NCBI RefSeq assembly: GCF_900116295.1
Contig: NZ_FPAF01000002.1
Span: 62,001 to 126,000 of the forward strand
Source of the DNA: Bacillus sp. 103mf
GTDB lineage: Bacteria > Bacillota > Bacilli > Bacillales > Bacillaceae_G
Length of the DNA: 64,000 bases
Direction: 5' to 3'
In this document: positions 27,097-36,558 of the stretch, piece by piece
How positions within the stretch are numbered: the first letter of the stretch is position 1
Layout of the letters: the number at the start of each line of letters is the position of its first letter
The notes under the pieces: generated by a model
Seen by the model: only the letters and a program-made list of their open reading frames with translations
Told to the model about the DNA's origin: nothing
The model's database searches: none
Made by a program: the position numbers and the translations under genes

Positions 27097-27681
27097 GCTT
27101 CGTTTTTGCAAATAAGCAATAATTTGCTGTGCACATTCTTTGGTAGAATGGCGGTGTGTTTCCACAATAATCTCAGCTTGAATTGGCTCTTCATACGGAG
27201 AGTCGATTCCCGTAAATTGCTTAATCTCTCCGCTTCTTGCCTTTTTATACAACCCTTTTGGATCACGCTTTTCACATTCTTCAATCGGACACTTTACAAA
27301 TACTTCAACAAACTCATCTTGTTCCACTATGTCACGTACTTGCTGACGATCTTCTCGAAATGGTGAAATAAATGCTGTTAGTACAATGTTCCCATTATCA
27401 ACAAATAGTTTTGCCACTTCACCGATGCGCCGAATATTTTCTGTACGGTCCTCTTCGGAAAATCCTAAATCTTTATTTAGCCCATGACGAATATTATCTC
27501 CGTCTAATACATAATTACCGATATTCTTCTCAAATAATTTGCGAGCTACTGCATTGGCTACTGTGGACTTCCCAGAAGCTGATAAACCTGTAAACCATAG
27601 AACAAAACTATGATTCTTATTTTGTTTTCGGCGTTCTTCTTTTGAAACAGATGCTGCATGCCAAGTAATATTTGTTCCCAT
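27082..27681 (-). CDS. cysC: Adenylylsulfate kinase
   Basis: 199 residues. P-loop GLSASGKSTVANA, then DGDNIRHGLNKDLGFS and FISPFREDR, the APS kinase motifs. Phosphorylates APS to PAPS with ATP. Begins 13 bases after sat. The C-terminus ...QKRSFIPH and stop are encoded by repeat A5, so the ancestral end is probably lost; the catalytic domain is complete. Confidence 0.93.
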   Translation of the reverse strand: MGTNITWHAASVSKEERRKQNKNHSFVLWFTGLSASGKSTVANAVARKLFEKNIGNYVLDGDNIRHGLNKDLGFSEEDRTENIRRIGEVAKLFVDNGNIVLTAFISPFREDRQQVRDIVEQDEFVEVFVKCPIEECEKRDPKGLYKKARSGEIKQFTGIDSPYEEPIQAEIIVETHRHSTKECAQQIIAYLQKRSFIPH

Positions 27682-27694
27682 CTATTTTCTCTCC

Positions 27695-28831
27695 TTACTT
27701 TGTCACAACTTCTTTTTGCAAACCACGAATTAGGACTTCTACTACTTCTTTACGACTAAACGTACTTGGTGGTAGTTCTCCATTTCGCAAAAGCTCTCTT
27801 ACCTTTGTGCCTGATAAAATGACATGCGCTTCTTTTCCATGTGGACATGTTTTTGTTGATGCCATTCCCTCACATTTTGCACAATAAAAGCTATGTTCAA
27901 AAAAGAGAGGCGTAATCCCTAACTCTTCTACTGTAAAATTGTTGAAAATCTCCTGCGCTTCATACGTGCCATAATAATTTCCAACTCCAGCGTGATCACG
28001 ACCAACAATAAAATGCGTACATCCAAAGTTTTTTCTGACAAGTGCGTGAAAAATTGCTTCACGCGGCCCTGCGTATCGCATTGCCGCTGGAAATACCGCT
28101 AAAAAGACACGGTTATTTGGGTAGTAGTTTTCAAGAAGTACTTCGTAACTTTCCATGCGAACATCAGCTGGAATATCATCTGACTTCGTTTCACCAACGA
28201 GCGGATTTAAAAATAAGCCATCAACTATTTCAAGAGCTGCTTTTTGAATATATTCATGTGCGCGATGAACCGGATTTCTTGTCTGAAAGCCAACGATTGT
28301 TTTCCAGCCACGCCGTAAAAACTCTGCTCGCGTTTCACTTGGGTCTAAATAATAAGCGGCAAATTTTTCTTTTTCAATTCGTTTCACAAGCGTAATTGGC
28401 CCTCCCACATATAAATTAGGACGATCGTATAATTTCTTAACACCCGGATGTACGTCTTCTACCGTTTTATAGACAAGGAATGCCTCTTTTTCTTTGTTAG
28501 ACGCGTAAATCTCTTCAACTTGAATTACACCATAAGTCACCCCTTCTTTTACGAGCCTAACTTCTTCTCCTACTTGTAATTCTTTCGCTTTTTCTTCTGT
28601 TATAGACAATGTAATTGGAATGCTCCATATCTCTCCATCTGTTAATCTCATTTCCTCTATTACTGACATATAATCACTTTTCCCTAAAAAACCAGTAAGC
28701 GGGCTATATCCACCGATAGCAATAAGTTCTAGATCACTTAACGCTACTGTATCTAACTCAATTTCCTTTACAATATGTGCAGTTTCATATGTTGTATCAA
28801 TTCGATTCACCAATGTTTTTGTTTCACTCAT
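27695..28831 (-). CDS. sat: Sulfate adenylyltransferase
   Basis: 378 residues. [12 protein letters not shown] (HxxH nucleotide-binding motif), VGRDHAGVG and [21 protein letters not shown] are ATP sulfurylase signatures. Activates sulfate to APS. Second structural gene after the S-box; 27 bases after cysH. Length equals that of B. subtilis Sat. A C-terminal Cys pair region ([18 protein letters not shown]) looks like a zinc site. Confidence 0.95.
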   Translation of the reverse strand: MSETKTLVNRIDTTYETAHIVKEIELDTVALSDLELIAIGGYSPLTGFLGKSDYMSVIEEMRLTDGEIWSIPITLSITEEKAKELQVGEEVRLVKEGVTYGVIQVEEIYASNKEKEAFLVYKTVEDVHPGVKKLYDRPNLYVGGPITLVKRIEKEKFAAYYLDPSETRAEFLRRGWKTIVGFQTRNPVHRAHEYIQKAALEIVDGLFLNPLVGETKSDDIPADVRMESYEVLLENYYPNNRVFLAVFPAAMRYAGPREAIFHALVRKNFGCTHFIVGRDHAGVGNYYGTYEAQEIFNNFTVEELGITPLFFEHSFYCAKCEGMASTKTCPHGKEAHVILSGTKVRELLRNGELPPSTFSRKEVVEVLIRGLQKEVVTK

Positions 28832-28858
28832 TCTCTTCTTCTCCCTTTTTATCAGCCT

Positions 28859-29563
28859 TTATTGATAATGAAGACCACATTCCGTTTTTGTCTTTCCAAC
28901 CCACCGTCCATCTCTCAAATCGCCGCCTTCTTGCACCTGTACTGTGCATGTTTCACATCCGATGCTTGGATACCCAATATCATGAAGTGGATTGTATGGT
29001 AAATTATGCTTGTATACGTAACGCCACACTTCTTTCCAAGTCCAATGAATAAGCGGACAAATTTTAACAGATTGAAAACGATGATCTTGATTAACAAACT
29101 GCGTATTTTTTCGCGTTTCAGACTGCTCTCTTCTCAAACCAGATATCCATGCTTTCCTACCTGTTAGCACTTCTTCTAACGGCTTAATCTTTCTTAATTG
29201 ACAACAAAGATTTGGGTTATGTTCCCATAATGTATCGCCATGCTCTTTTGCCTGTTCTTCAAGTGTAAGTTTTGGTTGCTTTTCAATAATATTCAACTTA
29301 GGAAATCGTTCTCGTACTTTTTTAATTAAGTCGTACGTTTCTTGAAAATGAACATTTGTATCTAAAAATACAACCTTTGCAGATGGATTTACTTGGTTAA
29401 TTAAATGCAATAATACCATTCCTTCTATCCCAAAGCTGCATGCATACACAATATCCTGCCTATAATGTTCATAGGCCCAGCGCACCGCTGCTAAAGCACC
29501 TTTCGTTTCATCATCCTCTGGAAATGAAACAAAATGATCTTTCCAGGTTTCATACGTTAACAT
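28859..29563 (-). CDS. cysH: APS/PAPS reductase (4Fe-4S type)
   Basis: 234 residues. [12 protein letters not shown] nucleotide motif, CCQLRK with the first Cys pair, [10 protein letters not shown], then a second CETC-type pair and C-terminal ECGLH redox motif. Two Cys pairs indicate an iron-sulfur enzyme able to reduce APS as well as PAPS, as in B. subtilis. ATG 29563 follows GAAGGAGGTAGGGCG; the 10-codon upstream extension is rejected. Confidence 0.93.
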   Translation of the reverse strand: MLTYETWKDHFVSFPEDDETKGALAAVRWAYEHYRQDIVYACSFGIEGMVLLHLINQVNPSAKVVFLDTNVHFQETYDLIKKVRERFPKLNIIEKQPKLTLEEQAKEHGDTLWEHNPNLCCQLRKIKPLEEVLTGRKAWISGLRREQSETRKNTQFVNQDHRFQSVKICPLIHWTWKEVWRYVYKHNLPYNPLHDIGYPSIGCETCTVQVQEGGDLRDGRWVGKTKTECGLHYQ

Positions 29564-29591
29564 CGCCCTACCTCCTTCATAAAACTCATAC

Positions 29592-29637
29592 AAAAAGGCG
29601 GCCTTAATCTAATAAAAATAGATTAAAGCCGCCTCTA
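29592..29637 (-). terminator. Hairpin terminator between yezD and cysH
   Basis: AGGCGGCTTTAATCTA pairs with TAGATTAAGGCCGCCTTTTTG on the minus strand, strong stem and T-run. Partial read-through would lower cysH-sat-cysC relative to yezD. Confidence 0.8.
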
Positions 29638-29656
29638 GTTTTTCTAGTCAGCATGC

Positions 29657-29800
29657 TTATTTCAAACGTACTTTTTCACTTTTTTCAAGCTGAATCACTT
29701 TACCATCTTGTACAACAATTGTAATTGAACCATATTTCATATCAGTAAGCATCGCTTGAATCTTACTTGCTACTTCTTCAAATTGTCCGCGTATCCCCAC
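29657..29800 (-). CDS. yezD: YezD-like (DUF2292) small protein
   Basis: 47 residues from GTG 29800, 6 bases after AAGGGGGG; an ATG at 29821 abuts the riboswitch T-run and is less likely. The motif YGSITIVVQDGKVIQLEKSEK is the DUF2292/YezD signature. These proteins sit near sulfur assimilation genes in many Firmicutes; exact role unknown. It is the first gene after the S-box. Confidence 0.75.
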   Translation of the reverse strand: MGIRGQFEEVASKIQAMLTDMKYGSITIVVQDGKVIQLEKSEKVRLK

Positions 29801-29821
29801 GAACAGCCCCCCTTTTTTCAT

Positions 29822-29976
29822 AAAAAAAACCTTTCCCATTTCGAAAAGACTGTTCCGGTAACGTATCTACCTTATCTTCCAAAATGGATTCCATTTTGCT
29901 GGAAGTAGCACCTTACTTTTATAAAGTAGGTTGCCGGGCTTCTTTGGGCCAGTTCCCTCCGCCGCTCTTGATAAGA
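29822..29976 (-). promoter_or_regulatory. S-box (SAM-I) riboswitch for sulfate assimilation
   Basis: Minus strand: TTCTTATCAAGAGCGGCGGA, GGGAACTGGCCC, GAAGCCCGGCAACC and a distal AAAATGGAATCCATTTT hairpin, in SAM-I order. A short stem CTTTTC/GGAAAG followed by T8 (about 29822-29850) is the likely terminator. Confidence 0.93.
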
Positions 29977-30107
29977 ATATAATTATATCCGTATTTTATC
30001 ACAATTCTGAATTTTTTCAATCCTAGTTTTCCGATAAAATTTATATTTTTTAAAAGAAGAAGGAGTTATTCACCTAAAAACTCCTTCTTCAACTAAACAA
30101 GAACGTA

Positions 30108-30274
30108 TTTATCCCGCTATTCGTGGGCAGTAAGATCCCCAACCTCAAGATTGAGGGAGCCACTTCCGCTTTTCTAAAGAAGATAGGTGAGGGATCACTG
30201 CTGGTATGTGCAAGGTTGGGTAGGCTTTCCATCAATGGGGGATGACCCCCCCACTGATGGAAGTTTGACTTTAC
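30108..30274 (-). repeat. Repeat family A, copy A6 with trace of the nested insert
   Basis: Reverse orientation: TTTATCCCGCTATTCGTGGG at left, ATGGAAGTTTGACTTTAC at right. It retains only the first ~20 bases of the A3/A7 insert (CCACTTCCGCTTTTCTAAAG). Its right border overlaps the lysA stop codon. Confidence 0.8.
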
Positions 30275-31587
30275 ACAAATTCCTTTACATGTATGCGATC
30301 GTTCCCAATAATATTTTCATACGATTCCCTCTCAACAACAACATGAGATTTTCCATTTTCCGCAAACACAACTGCTGGTCGACGGATCCGATTGTAATTA
30401 TTCGCCATCGAATAACCATATGCCCCTGTACAAGAGATAGCCAAGAGATCACAAGAAACAACTTTAGGGAGCGCTACATCCCAAATGAGCATATCCCCGC
30501 TTTCACAACACTTTCCTGCGATTGAAACAACCTCTTCGGCAGATTCATTCGCTCTGTTTGCTAGCAATGCTTCGTAACGAGCTCCGTAAAGTGCTGGTCG
30601 AAGGTTATCTGTCATTCCTCCATCAACTGATACATATTTACGAATGCCTGGAATATCTTTAATTGCTCCCACTGTGTACAAAGTTGTTCCTGCATCACCA
30701 ACAATACTACGACCTGGCTCTACCCAAATTTCTGGAAGTGGATATCCACATGCTATAAACTGCTCGCGCACCGCATCTGTCACAGCTTGCACATATTCAC
30801 CAAGAGCAAGCGGTGTATCTCCTTCCGTATAACGAATTCCAAAACCACCGCCTACATTTAATACAGAAGCTACGTAATCCATTTCTTTTCTCACTACTTC
30901 TAAAAATTTGTGAAGCACTTCAATTGCACGAACAAATCCTGCTGTCTCAAAAATTTGCGATCCAATATGAGAATGAATTCCCAGCACATGGTAATTCGAT
31001 TTTTCTAATGCACGTTTCATTGCTTGTAATGCATGCCCCGTTGAAATACCAAAGCCAAACTTGGAATCATCTTGACCTGTTGTAATATATTCATGGGTAT
31101 GCGCTTCTACTCCTGGAGTCACACGAAGCAGAACGCTTGCAACTTTCCCGTATTCTTCTGCCAAATCATGCAATACTTCTAGTTCCAAAAAATTGTCTAC
31201 AACGAAACATCCGATGTTAGCTTCTAGTGCCATTCTCATCTCTTCTTCTGTTTTATTATTACCATGGAAATGGATACGATCAGCTGGAAATCCTGCTTGC
31301 AGCGCTGTATATAACTCTCCGCTAGACACAACATCAAGCGACATATTTTCTTCAGCGGCTAATCGGCACATTTCCATGCACAAGAACGCTTTGCTCGCAT
31401 ATGCTACTTGATAAGAGAACCCGCTTTCTCTAAAAGCATGATGAAATGCACGACATTTCTCACGAATTGCGGCTTCATCATATACATAAAGAGGTGTTCC
31501 ATATGTTTTTGCGAGTTCAGTAGCATCGCATCCTCCAATTTCTAAGTGTCCTTGCTCGTTAATGCGGCTTGTGCCGTGTAAATACAT
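30271..31587 (-). CDS. lysA: Diaminopimelate decarboxylase
   Basis: 438 residues. PLP-dependent alanine-racemase-like barrel with the lysine in VAYASKAFLC, glycine loop LNVGGGFGIRY, EPGRSIV and the C-terminal CESGDM motif. Last step of lysine synthesis: meso-DAP to lysine. ATG 31587 follows AAAGGGAGGAATTCAC; the eight upstream codons are not used. Preceded by a lysine riboswitch. The stop codon lies at the border of repeat A6. Confidence 0.95.
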   Translation of the reverse strand: MYLHGTSRINEQGHLEIGGCDATELAKTYGTPLYVYDEAAIREKCRAFHHAFRESGFSYQVAYASKAFLCMEMCRLAAEENMSLDVVSSGELYTALQAGFPADRIHFHGNNKTEEEMRMALEANIGCFVVDNFLELEVLHDLAEEYGKVASVLLRVTPGVEAHTHEYITTGQDDSKFGFGISTGHALQAMKRALEKSNYHVLGIHSHIGSQIFETAGFVRAIEVLHKFLEVVRKEMDYVASVLNVGGGFGIRYTEGDTPLALGEYVQAVTDAVREQFIACGYPLPEIWVEPGRSIVGDAGTTLYTVGAIKDIPGIRKYVSVDGGMTDNLRPALYGARYEALLANRANESAEEVVSIAGKCCESGDMLIWDVALPKVVSCDLLAISCTGAYGYSMANNYNRIRRPAVVFAENGKSHVVVERESYENIIGNDRIHVKEFV

Positions 31588-31661
31588 GTGAATTCCTCCC
31601 TTTTTTCTCAAACCCCTCTATTCCATCGCTTAGTTGTTCTTATTATTCCTAATGAAATAAA

Positions 31662-31970
31662 CAAAAAAACGCGCGGAACAATGTTCACACGCGTTTCTTA
31701 TTAGAAGAATATACGATGAAAAAATAAACTTGTTGTTATTTTCTCAAATAAGAAACCGCATCAAACATCTCCAAATAGCTCTCCATAAGTCAAAAACTTA
31801 TGACAGTACTACATTTATTTAATGCAGTCCCAATATATGAATAAAGTGGGTACTCATATATTTCGGCGATAATCCCTTTCAGACTATGATCATGAATACC
31901 ACTTTATTTCCTATAGCTTACTTTTGATTATCGCGGCCTCTATCCTTGAGTGTAGATGAGGTAAGTCTAT
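31662..31970 (-). promoter_or_regulatory. Lysine riboswitch (L-box) controlling lysA
   Basis: Minus strand shows GATAGAGGCCGCG, GTCTGAAAGGGATTATCGCC, GCCGAAATAT, TTGGGACTGCATT, GTACTGTCATA and TATGGAGAGCTA, all L-box core blocks in order. The terminator near 31664-31699 pairs AAACGCG with CGCGTTTTTTT. Lysine binding should terminate transcription. Confidence 0.93.
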
Positions 31971-32040
31971 TTAATTTTCAATCATCTTTTTTATTGCTAT
32001 TAACAATAGCAAATGAGTAATTTATTTGTCAAATACTTTT

Positions 32041-32436
32041 TTAAATTGGTTTACGACAATTTATTTTCGTATTATTTGGTAAGCGCTTTACACCTATATT
32101 CTTCACAGTCCATTCACCATCATCATTTTCAAAGGTAATTGTTACTTTTTCAAACGGCGGGAGTTTTTTCCCTCCTATCCCTGGTTCATATTTAATTATT
32201 TCAATAGAAGCACGGAACAAATATGTACCGCTGTACATTTTTTTCATGCTAACGATTTTTGGACATTCATATGGCTTTTGTTTTCCATAATACTTTTGAA
32301 TCGCTTCATTTATTCTCGGAAACAGCACCGAATAAAGTGCATCTTCTAATAATAACGGTTCATGTTCAGCCAAAAAAGGAGCTGGATTTCCAAGTAAAAT
32401 GAAGCAGCTCACTATAAAACAACATATTTTCTTCAT
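32041..32436 (-). CDS. DUF3888-type secreted protein
   Basis: 131 residues. Signal peptide MKKICCFIVSCFILLGNPAP, then LLLEDALYSVLFPRINEAI..YYG, which I associate with DUF3888, a small exported domain common in the B. cereus group. ATG 32436 follows GGAGGAGTACT. Function unknown. Monocistronic and divergent from the LTA synthase gene. Confidence 0.7.
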   Translation of the reverse strand: MKKICCFIVSCFILLGNPAPFLAEHEPLLLEDALYSVLFPRINEAIQKYYGKQKPYECPKIVSMKKMYSGTYLFRASIEIIKYEPGIGGKKLPPFEKVTITFENDDGEWTVKNIGVKRLPNNTKINCRKPI

Positions 32437-32570
32437 AGTACTCCTCCACTTTTCTATCGATGACATTATTTTATCCAGCTTCCCTTTTTCTACCCAATTA
32501 TGAGAAAAGCATCCACAAATTCACTATGTTTTTATATAATAGTACACATAGTAAAAAATCATAGAGATAT

Positions 32571-32602
32571 GTAACCGGTTATATACAGAAACGAACGGTT
32601 AC
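32571..32602 (+). promoter_or_regulatory. Inverted repeat before the LTA synthase gene
   Basis: GTAACCG (32571-32577) and CGGTTAC (32596-32602), about 25 bases before the ATG and near a TATAAT-like box at about 32534. It may be an operator or a 5'-leader hairpin. Confidence 0.4.
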
Positions 32603-32627
32603 TTGTAGGTAGTAGGAGGAACCCAAT

Positions 32628-34514
32628 ATGATGCAACACTTGTTTCCAAAAGTACGATTCGCTCTCATAGCAGTCGTCCTATTATGGATCAAAACATATA
32701 TTGTATACAAATTAGCTTTTGATATGAAGATCAATAACGCTTTCGAACAAATCATGTTGTTCTTTAATCCGTTAGCTTCATTATTATTATTTTTCGGTTT
32801 CGCTTTATTAGCAACAAAACATCGAAATCGTATCATTATAAGTATTAGTATGGTGTTATCATTTATTTTATTTGGCAACGCCATGTTTTATGGGTTTTAC
32901 AATGACTTTGTAACATTCCCAGTATTATTTCAAACAAATAACATGGCTGATTTAGGAACGAGTATAAAAGAACTATTTACATATAAAACACTTCTTTTAT
33001 TTGCAGATACCATTATTTTAGCCATATTATCTCGGAAATTCCCTAGTTTTTGTGACACAATTCCTCTATCGAGAAAAGAAAAACAAACCTTTTTTAGTGG
33101 TGTAACAGCAGCATTAGCCTTGCAAATGGTTATCTCAGTTATTTATAAACCACAACTCTTTTCACATTCATTTGATCGCCAAACAGTTGTGAAAAATCTT
33201 GGCTTATATACATATCATATTTATGATATTGCGCTGCAATCGAAATCCTCGGCCCAGCGTGCCTTCGCAAGTGGTGATAGCTTTTCTGAAATTGATAACT
33301 ATGTGAAAACAAAAGATAGACAAGCAAATAAAGATTTATTTGGCGTAGCAAAAGGAAAAAATGTTATTTTAATCTCCATGGAATCTACGCAAAGTTTTGT
33401 CATCAATCAAAAAATAAATGGAAAAGAAATTACACCATTTTTAAATGACTTCATTAAAGAAAGCTATTATTTCAATAACTTTTATCATCAAACTGGACAA
33501 GGAAAAACATCAGACGCCGAATTTATTATCGAAAATTCTTTATATCCGCTTGATCGCGGCTCTGTTTTCTTTACACATGCTAATAATGAATATACAGCTA
33601 CACCAGAACAACTCAAAAAACATGGATATTACTCTGCTGTATTTCATTCAAATGATAAAACATTTTGGAATCGCAATTTGATGTATCCTGCACTCGGATA
33701 TGATCGCTATTTCAATTTGCAAGACTATACAAATGCAGAACAAATGTCTGTTGGTTGGGGATTAAAAGATAAAGAATTTTTCGAACAATCTATTCCAAAA
33801 TTAAAATCCTTACCACAACCGTTCTATACGAAATTCATTACATTAACAAACCATTTTCCATTTTTGCTGCAACCGGAAGATCAATTCATTAATGAATTTA
33901 ATTCAGAAAGCGGCGTTGTAAATCGTTATTTTCCAACTGTACGTTATACAGATGAAGCAATAAAATATTTTATTGAACAATTAAAAAAAGAAGGATTATA
34001 CGATAATTCGATTATCATTATTTACGGAGATCATTATGGTATTTCTGAAAACCATAATGCAGCTATGGCCCAATTTTTAGGAAAAGAGACACTTACTCCT
34101 TTTGATACGATGCAGCTACAAAGAGTACCGCTCATCATTCACATTCCTGGTCAAAAAGGACAAGTCATTTCAAAAGTTTCTGGACAAATTGATGTGAAAC
34201 CAACACTTCTACATTTACTCGGTATAAAAACAAACCATTCTATTGAATTTGGTACAGATTTATTTGAAACAAATGATGAACCACTTATGGTTATGCGTGA
34301 CGGAAGCTTCGTAACAAATGATTATCTGTATACAAAAAATGTATGCTACAACAAAAAAACTGGTGAACCGACTGATATTACTATGTGTCAACCCTATATC
34401 GAAAAGGCAAAAACAGAGTTAAATTACTCTGATAAACTCATTTACGGTGATTTATTACGATTTGATTCACATAATCGATATAAGACTGGCACGATGATAA
34501 CGAAATTTGAATAA
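32628..34514 (+). CDS. Lipoteichoic acid synthase family protein (LtaS-type)
   Basis: 628 residues: five membrane helices in the first ~190, then an extracellular sulfatase-like domain. The catalytic Thr is in SMESTQSF; further metal/substrate motifs are GQGKTSDAEF, HSNDKTFWNRN and IIIYGDHYG. Polymerises or primes glycerol-phosphate on glycolipid outside the membrane. The cereus group has several paralogues and I cannot say which this is. ATG 32628 follows AGGAGG. Confidence 0.9.
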   Translation: MMQHLFPKVRFALIAVVLLWIKTYIVYKLAFDMKINNAFEQIMLFFNPLASLLLFFGFALLATKHRNRIIISISMVLSFILFGNAMFYGFYNDFVTFPVLFQTNNMADLGTSIKELFTYKTLLLFADTIILAILSRKFPSFCDTIPLSRKEKQTFFSGVTAALALQMVISVIYKPQLFSHSFDRQTVVKNLGLYTYHIYDIALQSKSSAQRAFASGDSFSEIDNYVKTKDRQANKDLFGVAKGKNVILISMESTQSFVINQKINGKEITPFLNDFIKESYYFNNFYHQTGQGKTSDAEFIIENSLYPLDRGSVFFTHANNEYTATPEQLKKHGYYSAVFHSNDKTFWNRNLMYPALGYDRYFNLQDYTNAEQMSVGWGLKDKEFFEQSIPKLKSLPQPFYTKFITLTNHFPFLLQPEDQFINEFNSESGVVNRYFPTVRYTDEAIKYFIEQLKKEGLYDNSIIIIYGDHYGISENHNAAMAQFLGKETLTPFDTMQLQRVPLIIHIPGQKGQVISKVSGQIDVKPTLLHLLGIKTNHSIEFGTDLFETNDEPLMVMRDGSFVTNDYLYTKNVCYNKKTGEPTDITMCQPYIEKAKTELNYSDKLIYGDLLRFDSHNRYKTGTMITKFE

Positions 34515-34555
34515 GAAAATAACCTTCGAACGATAACGATTCGAGGGTTATTTTC
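34515..34555 (+). terminator. Terminator after the LTA synthase gene
   Basis: GAAAATAACCTTCGAA pairs with TTCGAGGGTTATTTTC. Confidence 0.9.
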
Positions 34556-34794
34556 TATATACATATAAATCCAAATAAAAAACAACATACATATAATACG
34601 ATAGCTTTGAATGAAACAAATTAAAAAGCAATTACAGTTATTACTTTCAGACTTACAACAAATAAAAAATACGCTGAAATCTTTCTCAAAACGAAGAATT
34701 TTTTCGACGATTATAGGAAATTTATGTTATGATAAAAAAGATAAACTTTCATAAACTAATCAAGAATCTATAATAGAAAGCAAGGGATCAGATT

Positions 34795-35499
34795 TTGTAC
34801 AGAGCAGCCATTCCAAACCTATTTACGCTCGGAAATTTATATAGTGGATTTCTATCCATCGGCTATGCTTCATTAGGATACTACAAATCAGCGGCAATTT
34901 TAGTTTTAATCGGAATGATGCTAGATAGCCTTGATGGAAGGATTGCACGCCTACTTCGCGTCGATTCACAGCTCGGAAAAGAACTTGATTCATTAGCAGA
35001 CGTTGTTACATTTGGTGCTGCACCCGCTGTATTGATGTATTACACATCCTTCTCTAATTACGGTATTATCGGATTATACATAGCAGGACTCTTCCCTCTA
35101 TTTGGAGCATACAGATTAGCTCGCTTCAATGTTACACCATCATCAACATCAATGAAATACTTTACTGGTGTACCAATTACAGCTGCAGGTGGTCTTGTTG
35201 CCTTCCTTACTTTATTTTCACATACGATTCCAAAAATCGTACTTATTACAGTATTCGTGACATTCGCTTTTCTTATGGTTAGTCGCATTCGTATTCCAAG
35301 TATGAAAGATGTACCGATTCCAAAATATAGTATTATTGTGACACTCTTTTTAATTGGAATCATTTATACGATGTATAAAACGAGCTTCGGTAATATTTCA
35401 GTGTTTTTATTCATCGCTATTCCGCTTTATATTTTGTATATGTTATCTCAATTTCTTAGACAACGCCCATCACAAAAAAAGCGAGCAAACAAAGAATAA
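34795..35499 (+). CDS. pssA: CDP-diacylglycerol-serine O-phosphatidyltransferase
   Basis: 234 residues, about seven membrane helices. The CDP-alcohol phosphotransferase motif DSLDGRIARLLRVDSQLGKE followed by LDSLAD is complete (D-G-x2-A-R-x8-G-x3-D-x3-D). Makes phosphatidylserine, precursor of phosphatidylethanolamine. The start is TTG 34795, giving MYRAAIPNLFTLGN; the ribosome site AGGGAT is weak. No psd gene lies next to it. Confidence 0.92.
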   Translation: MYRAAIPNLFTLGNLYSGFLSIGYASLGYYKSAAILVLIGMMLDSLDGRIARLLRVDSQLGKELDSLADVVTFGAAPAVLMYYTSFSNYGIIGLYIAGLFPLFGAYRLARFNVTPSSTSMKYFTGVPITAAGGLVAFLTLFSHTIPKIVLITVFVTFAFLMVSRIRIPSMKDVPIPKYSIIVTLFLIGIIYTMYKTSFGNISVFLFIAIPLYILYMLSQFLRQRPSQKKRANKE

Positions 35500-35540
35500 A
35501 CAAAGAATCCTTCCTATCATAAGGAAGGATTCTTTGTTAT
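35499..35540. terminator. Bidirectional terminator pssA / hydroxyacid dehydrogenase
   Basis: AACAAAGAATCCTTCCT pairs with AGGAAGGATTCTTTGTT; a 17 bp perfect stem that overlaps the dehydrogenase stop. Confidence 0.92.
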
Positions 35541-36508
35541 TTCGTCACAAGTTCTTTTTTATACACTGGAGTTAACGGTTCATTTCCTTCTAATACCGCT
35601 AAAATATTGCGTACTGCCATTTCTGCCATTGCATCACGCGTCTCAATCGTTGCGTTTCCAATATGCGGTGTTAACACAACATTTGTTAATTCTTTTAATC
35701 TCTCTGTAATTTTCGGTTCAAATTCAAAGACATCGAGAGCTGCTCCTTCAATTTTCTTTGTTTCTAATGCAAATGCAAGCGCCTCTTCGTTCATAATCGG
35801 ACCACGTGCCGCATTAATAATATAAGCTGTTTTCTTCATTAGTCTAAACTGTTCCTCATCAATCATGTGATGCAACTTCGGATTATAAGCACAGTTAATG
35901 GTAACAAAATCCGCTGTTTGTAATAGTTCTTCCAGCGTTACATATGTTGCCCCTAATTCTTGCTCCGCCCTATATTTACGACTTGGCCCTGTATACACAA
36001 TGTTCATCCCAAAGGCATTTGCTCGCTTGGCTACCGCTTTTCCGATTTCTCCAAGGCCAATAATGCCAATCGTTTTGCCGTATACTTCACGCCCTAAGAA
36101 AAAGAGCGGTGCCCAGCCATTAAAACCAACTGTACGACATAGTGTATCTCCTTCTAGAATACGGCGCGCTGCCGCTAACAGAATTGCAAATGTTAGCTCT
36201 GCTGTTGCCTCTGTTGAAACTTTTGGTGTATTCGTAACCGCTATGTCCTTTTCCACCGCATATTTATAATCAATATTGTCATATCCAGCACCGTAGTTTG
36301 CAATAATTTTCAAATACGGTGCTGCATCGATGACTTCTTTCGGAACTTTTGTTGAAAGCAAGCTTAATAATACATCTTTATCTTTTACACGCGCTACTAG
36401 CTCTTCTGTGTCAATCAATTCTTCTTTATCATACATTTCCACTTCATGATCTCGTAACAACTGTAGTCCGATTTCTGGAATTTTTCCTGCTATTAAAATT
36501 TTCGCCAT
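35537..36508 (-). CDS. D-isomer-specific 2-hydroxyacid dehydrogenase
   Basis: 323 residues. Rossmann motif GIIGLGEIGKAVAKRA (about 146-161), catalytic Arg region NAARGPIMNEEAL, and active-site His in TPHIGNAT. NAD(P)H-dependent reduction of 2-keto acids; close in type to glyoxylate/hydroxypyruvate or 2-ketogluconate reductases. The substrate is not decidable. Single gene; repeat A7 lies upstream. Confidence 0.85.
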   Translation of the reverse strand: MAKILIAGKIPEIGLQLLRDHEVEMYDKEELIDTEELVARVKDKDVLLSLLSTKVPKEVIDAAPYLKIIANYGAGYDNIDYKYAVEKDIAVTNTPKVSTEATAELTFAILLAAARRILEGDTLCRTVGFNGWAPLFFLGREVYGKTIGIIGLGEIGKAVAKRANAFGMNIVYTGPSRKYRAEQELGATYVTLEELLQTADFVTINCAYNPKLHHMIDEEQFRLMKKTAYIINAARGPIMNEEALAFALETKKIEGAALDVFEFEPKITERLKELTNVVLTPHIGNATIETRDAMAEMAVRNILAVLEGNEPLTPVYKKELVTK

Positions 36509-36558
36509 GTTTAAGCATCCTTTCTTTTTTACGTACAGTAAAACCTCATCATCTTTGC

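Noticed and set aside
32085-32101. cre-like sequence inside the DUF3888 gene
   Set aside because: Spacing of the half sites is one base off the cre consensus and the position is at the 3' end of a coding region.
34611-34754. 47-residue ORF before pssA
   Set aside because: No Shine-Dalgarno, and it overlaps the probable pssA promoter; possibly a decayed gene, but not supportable.
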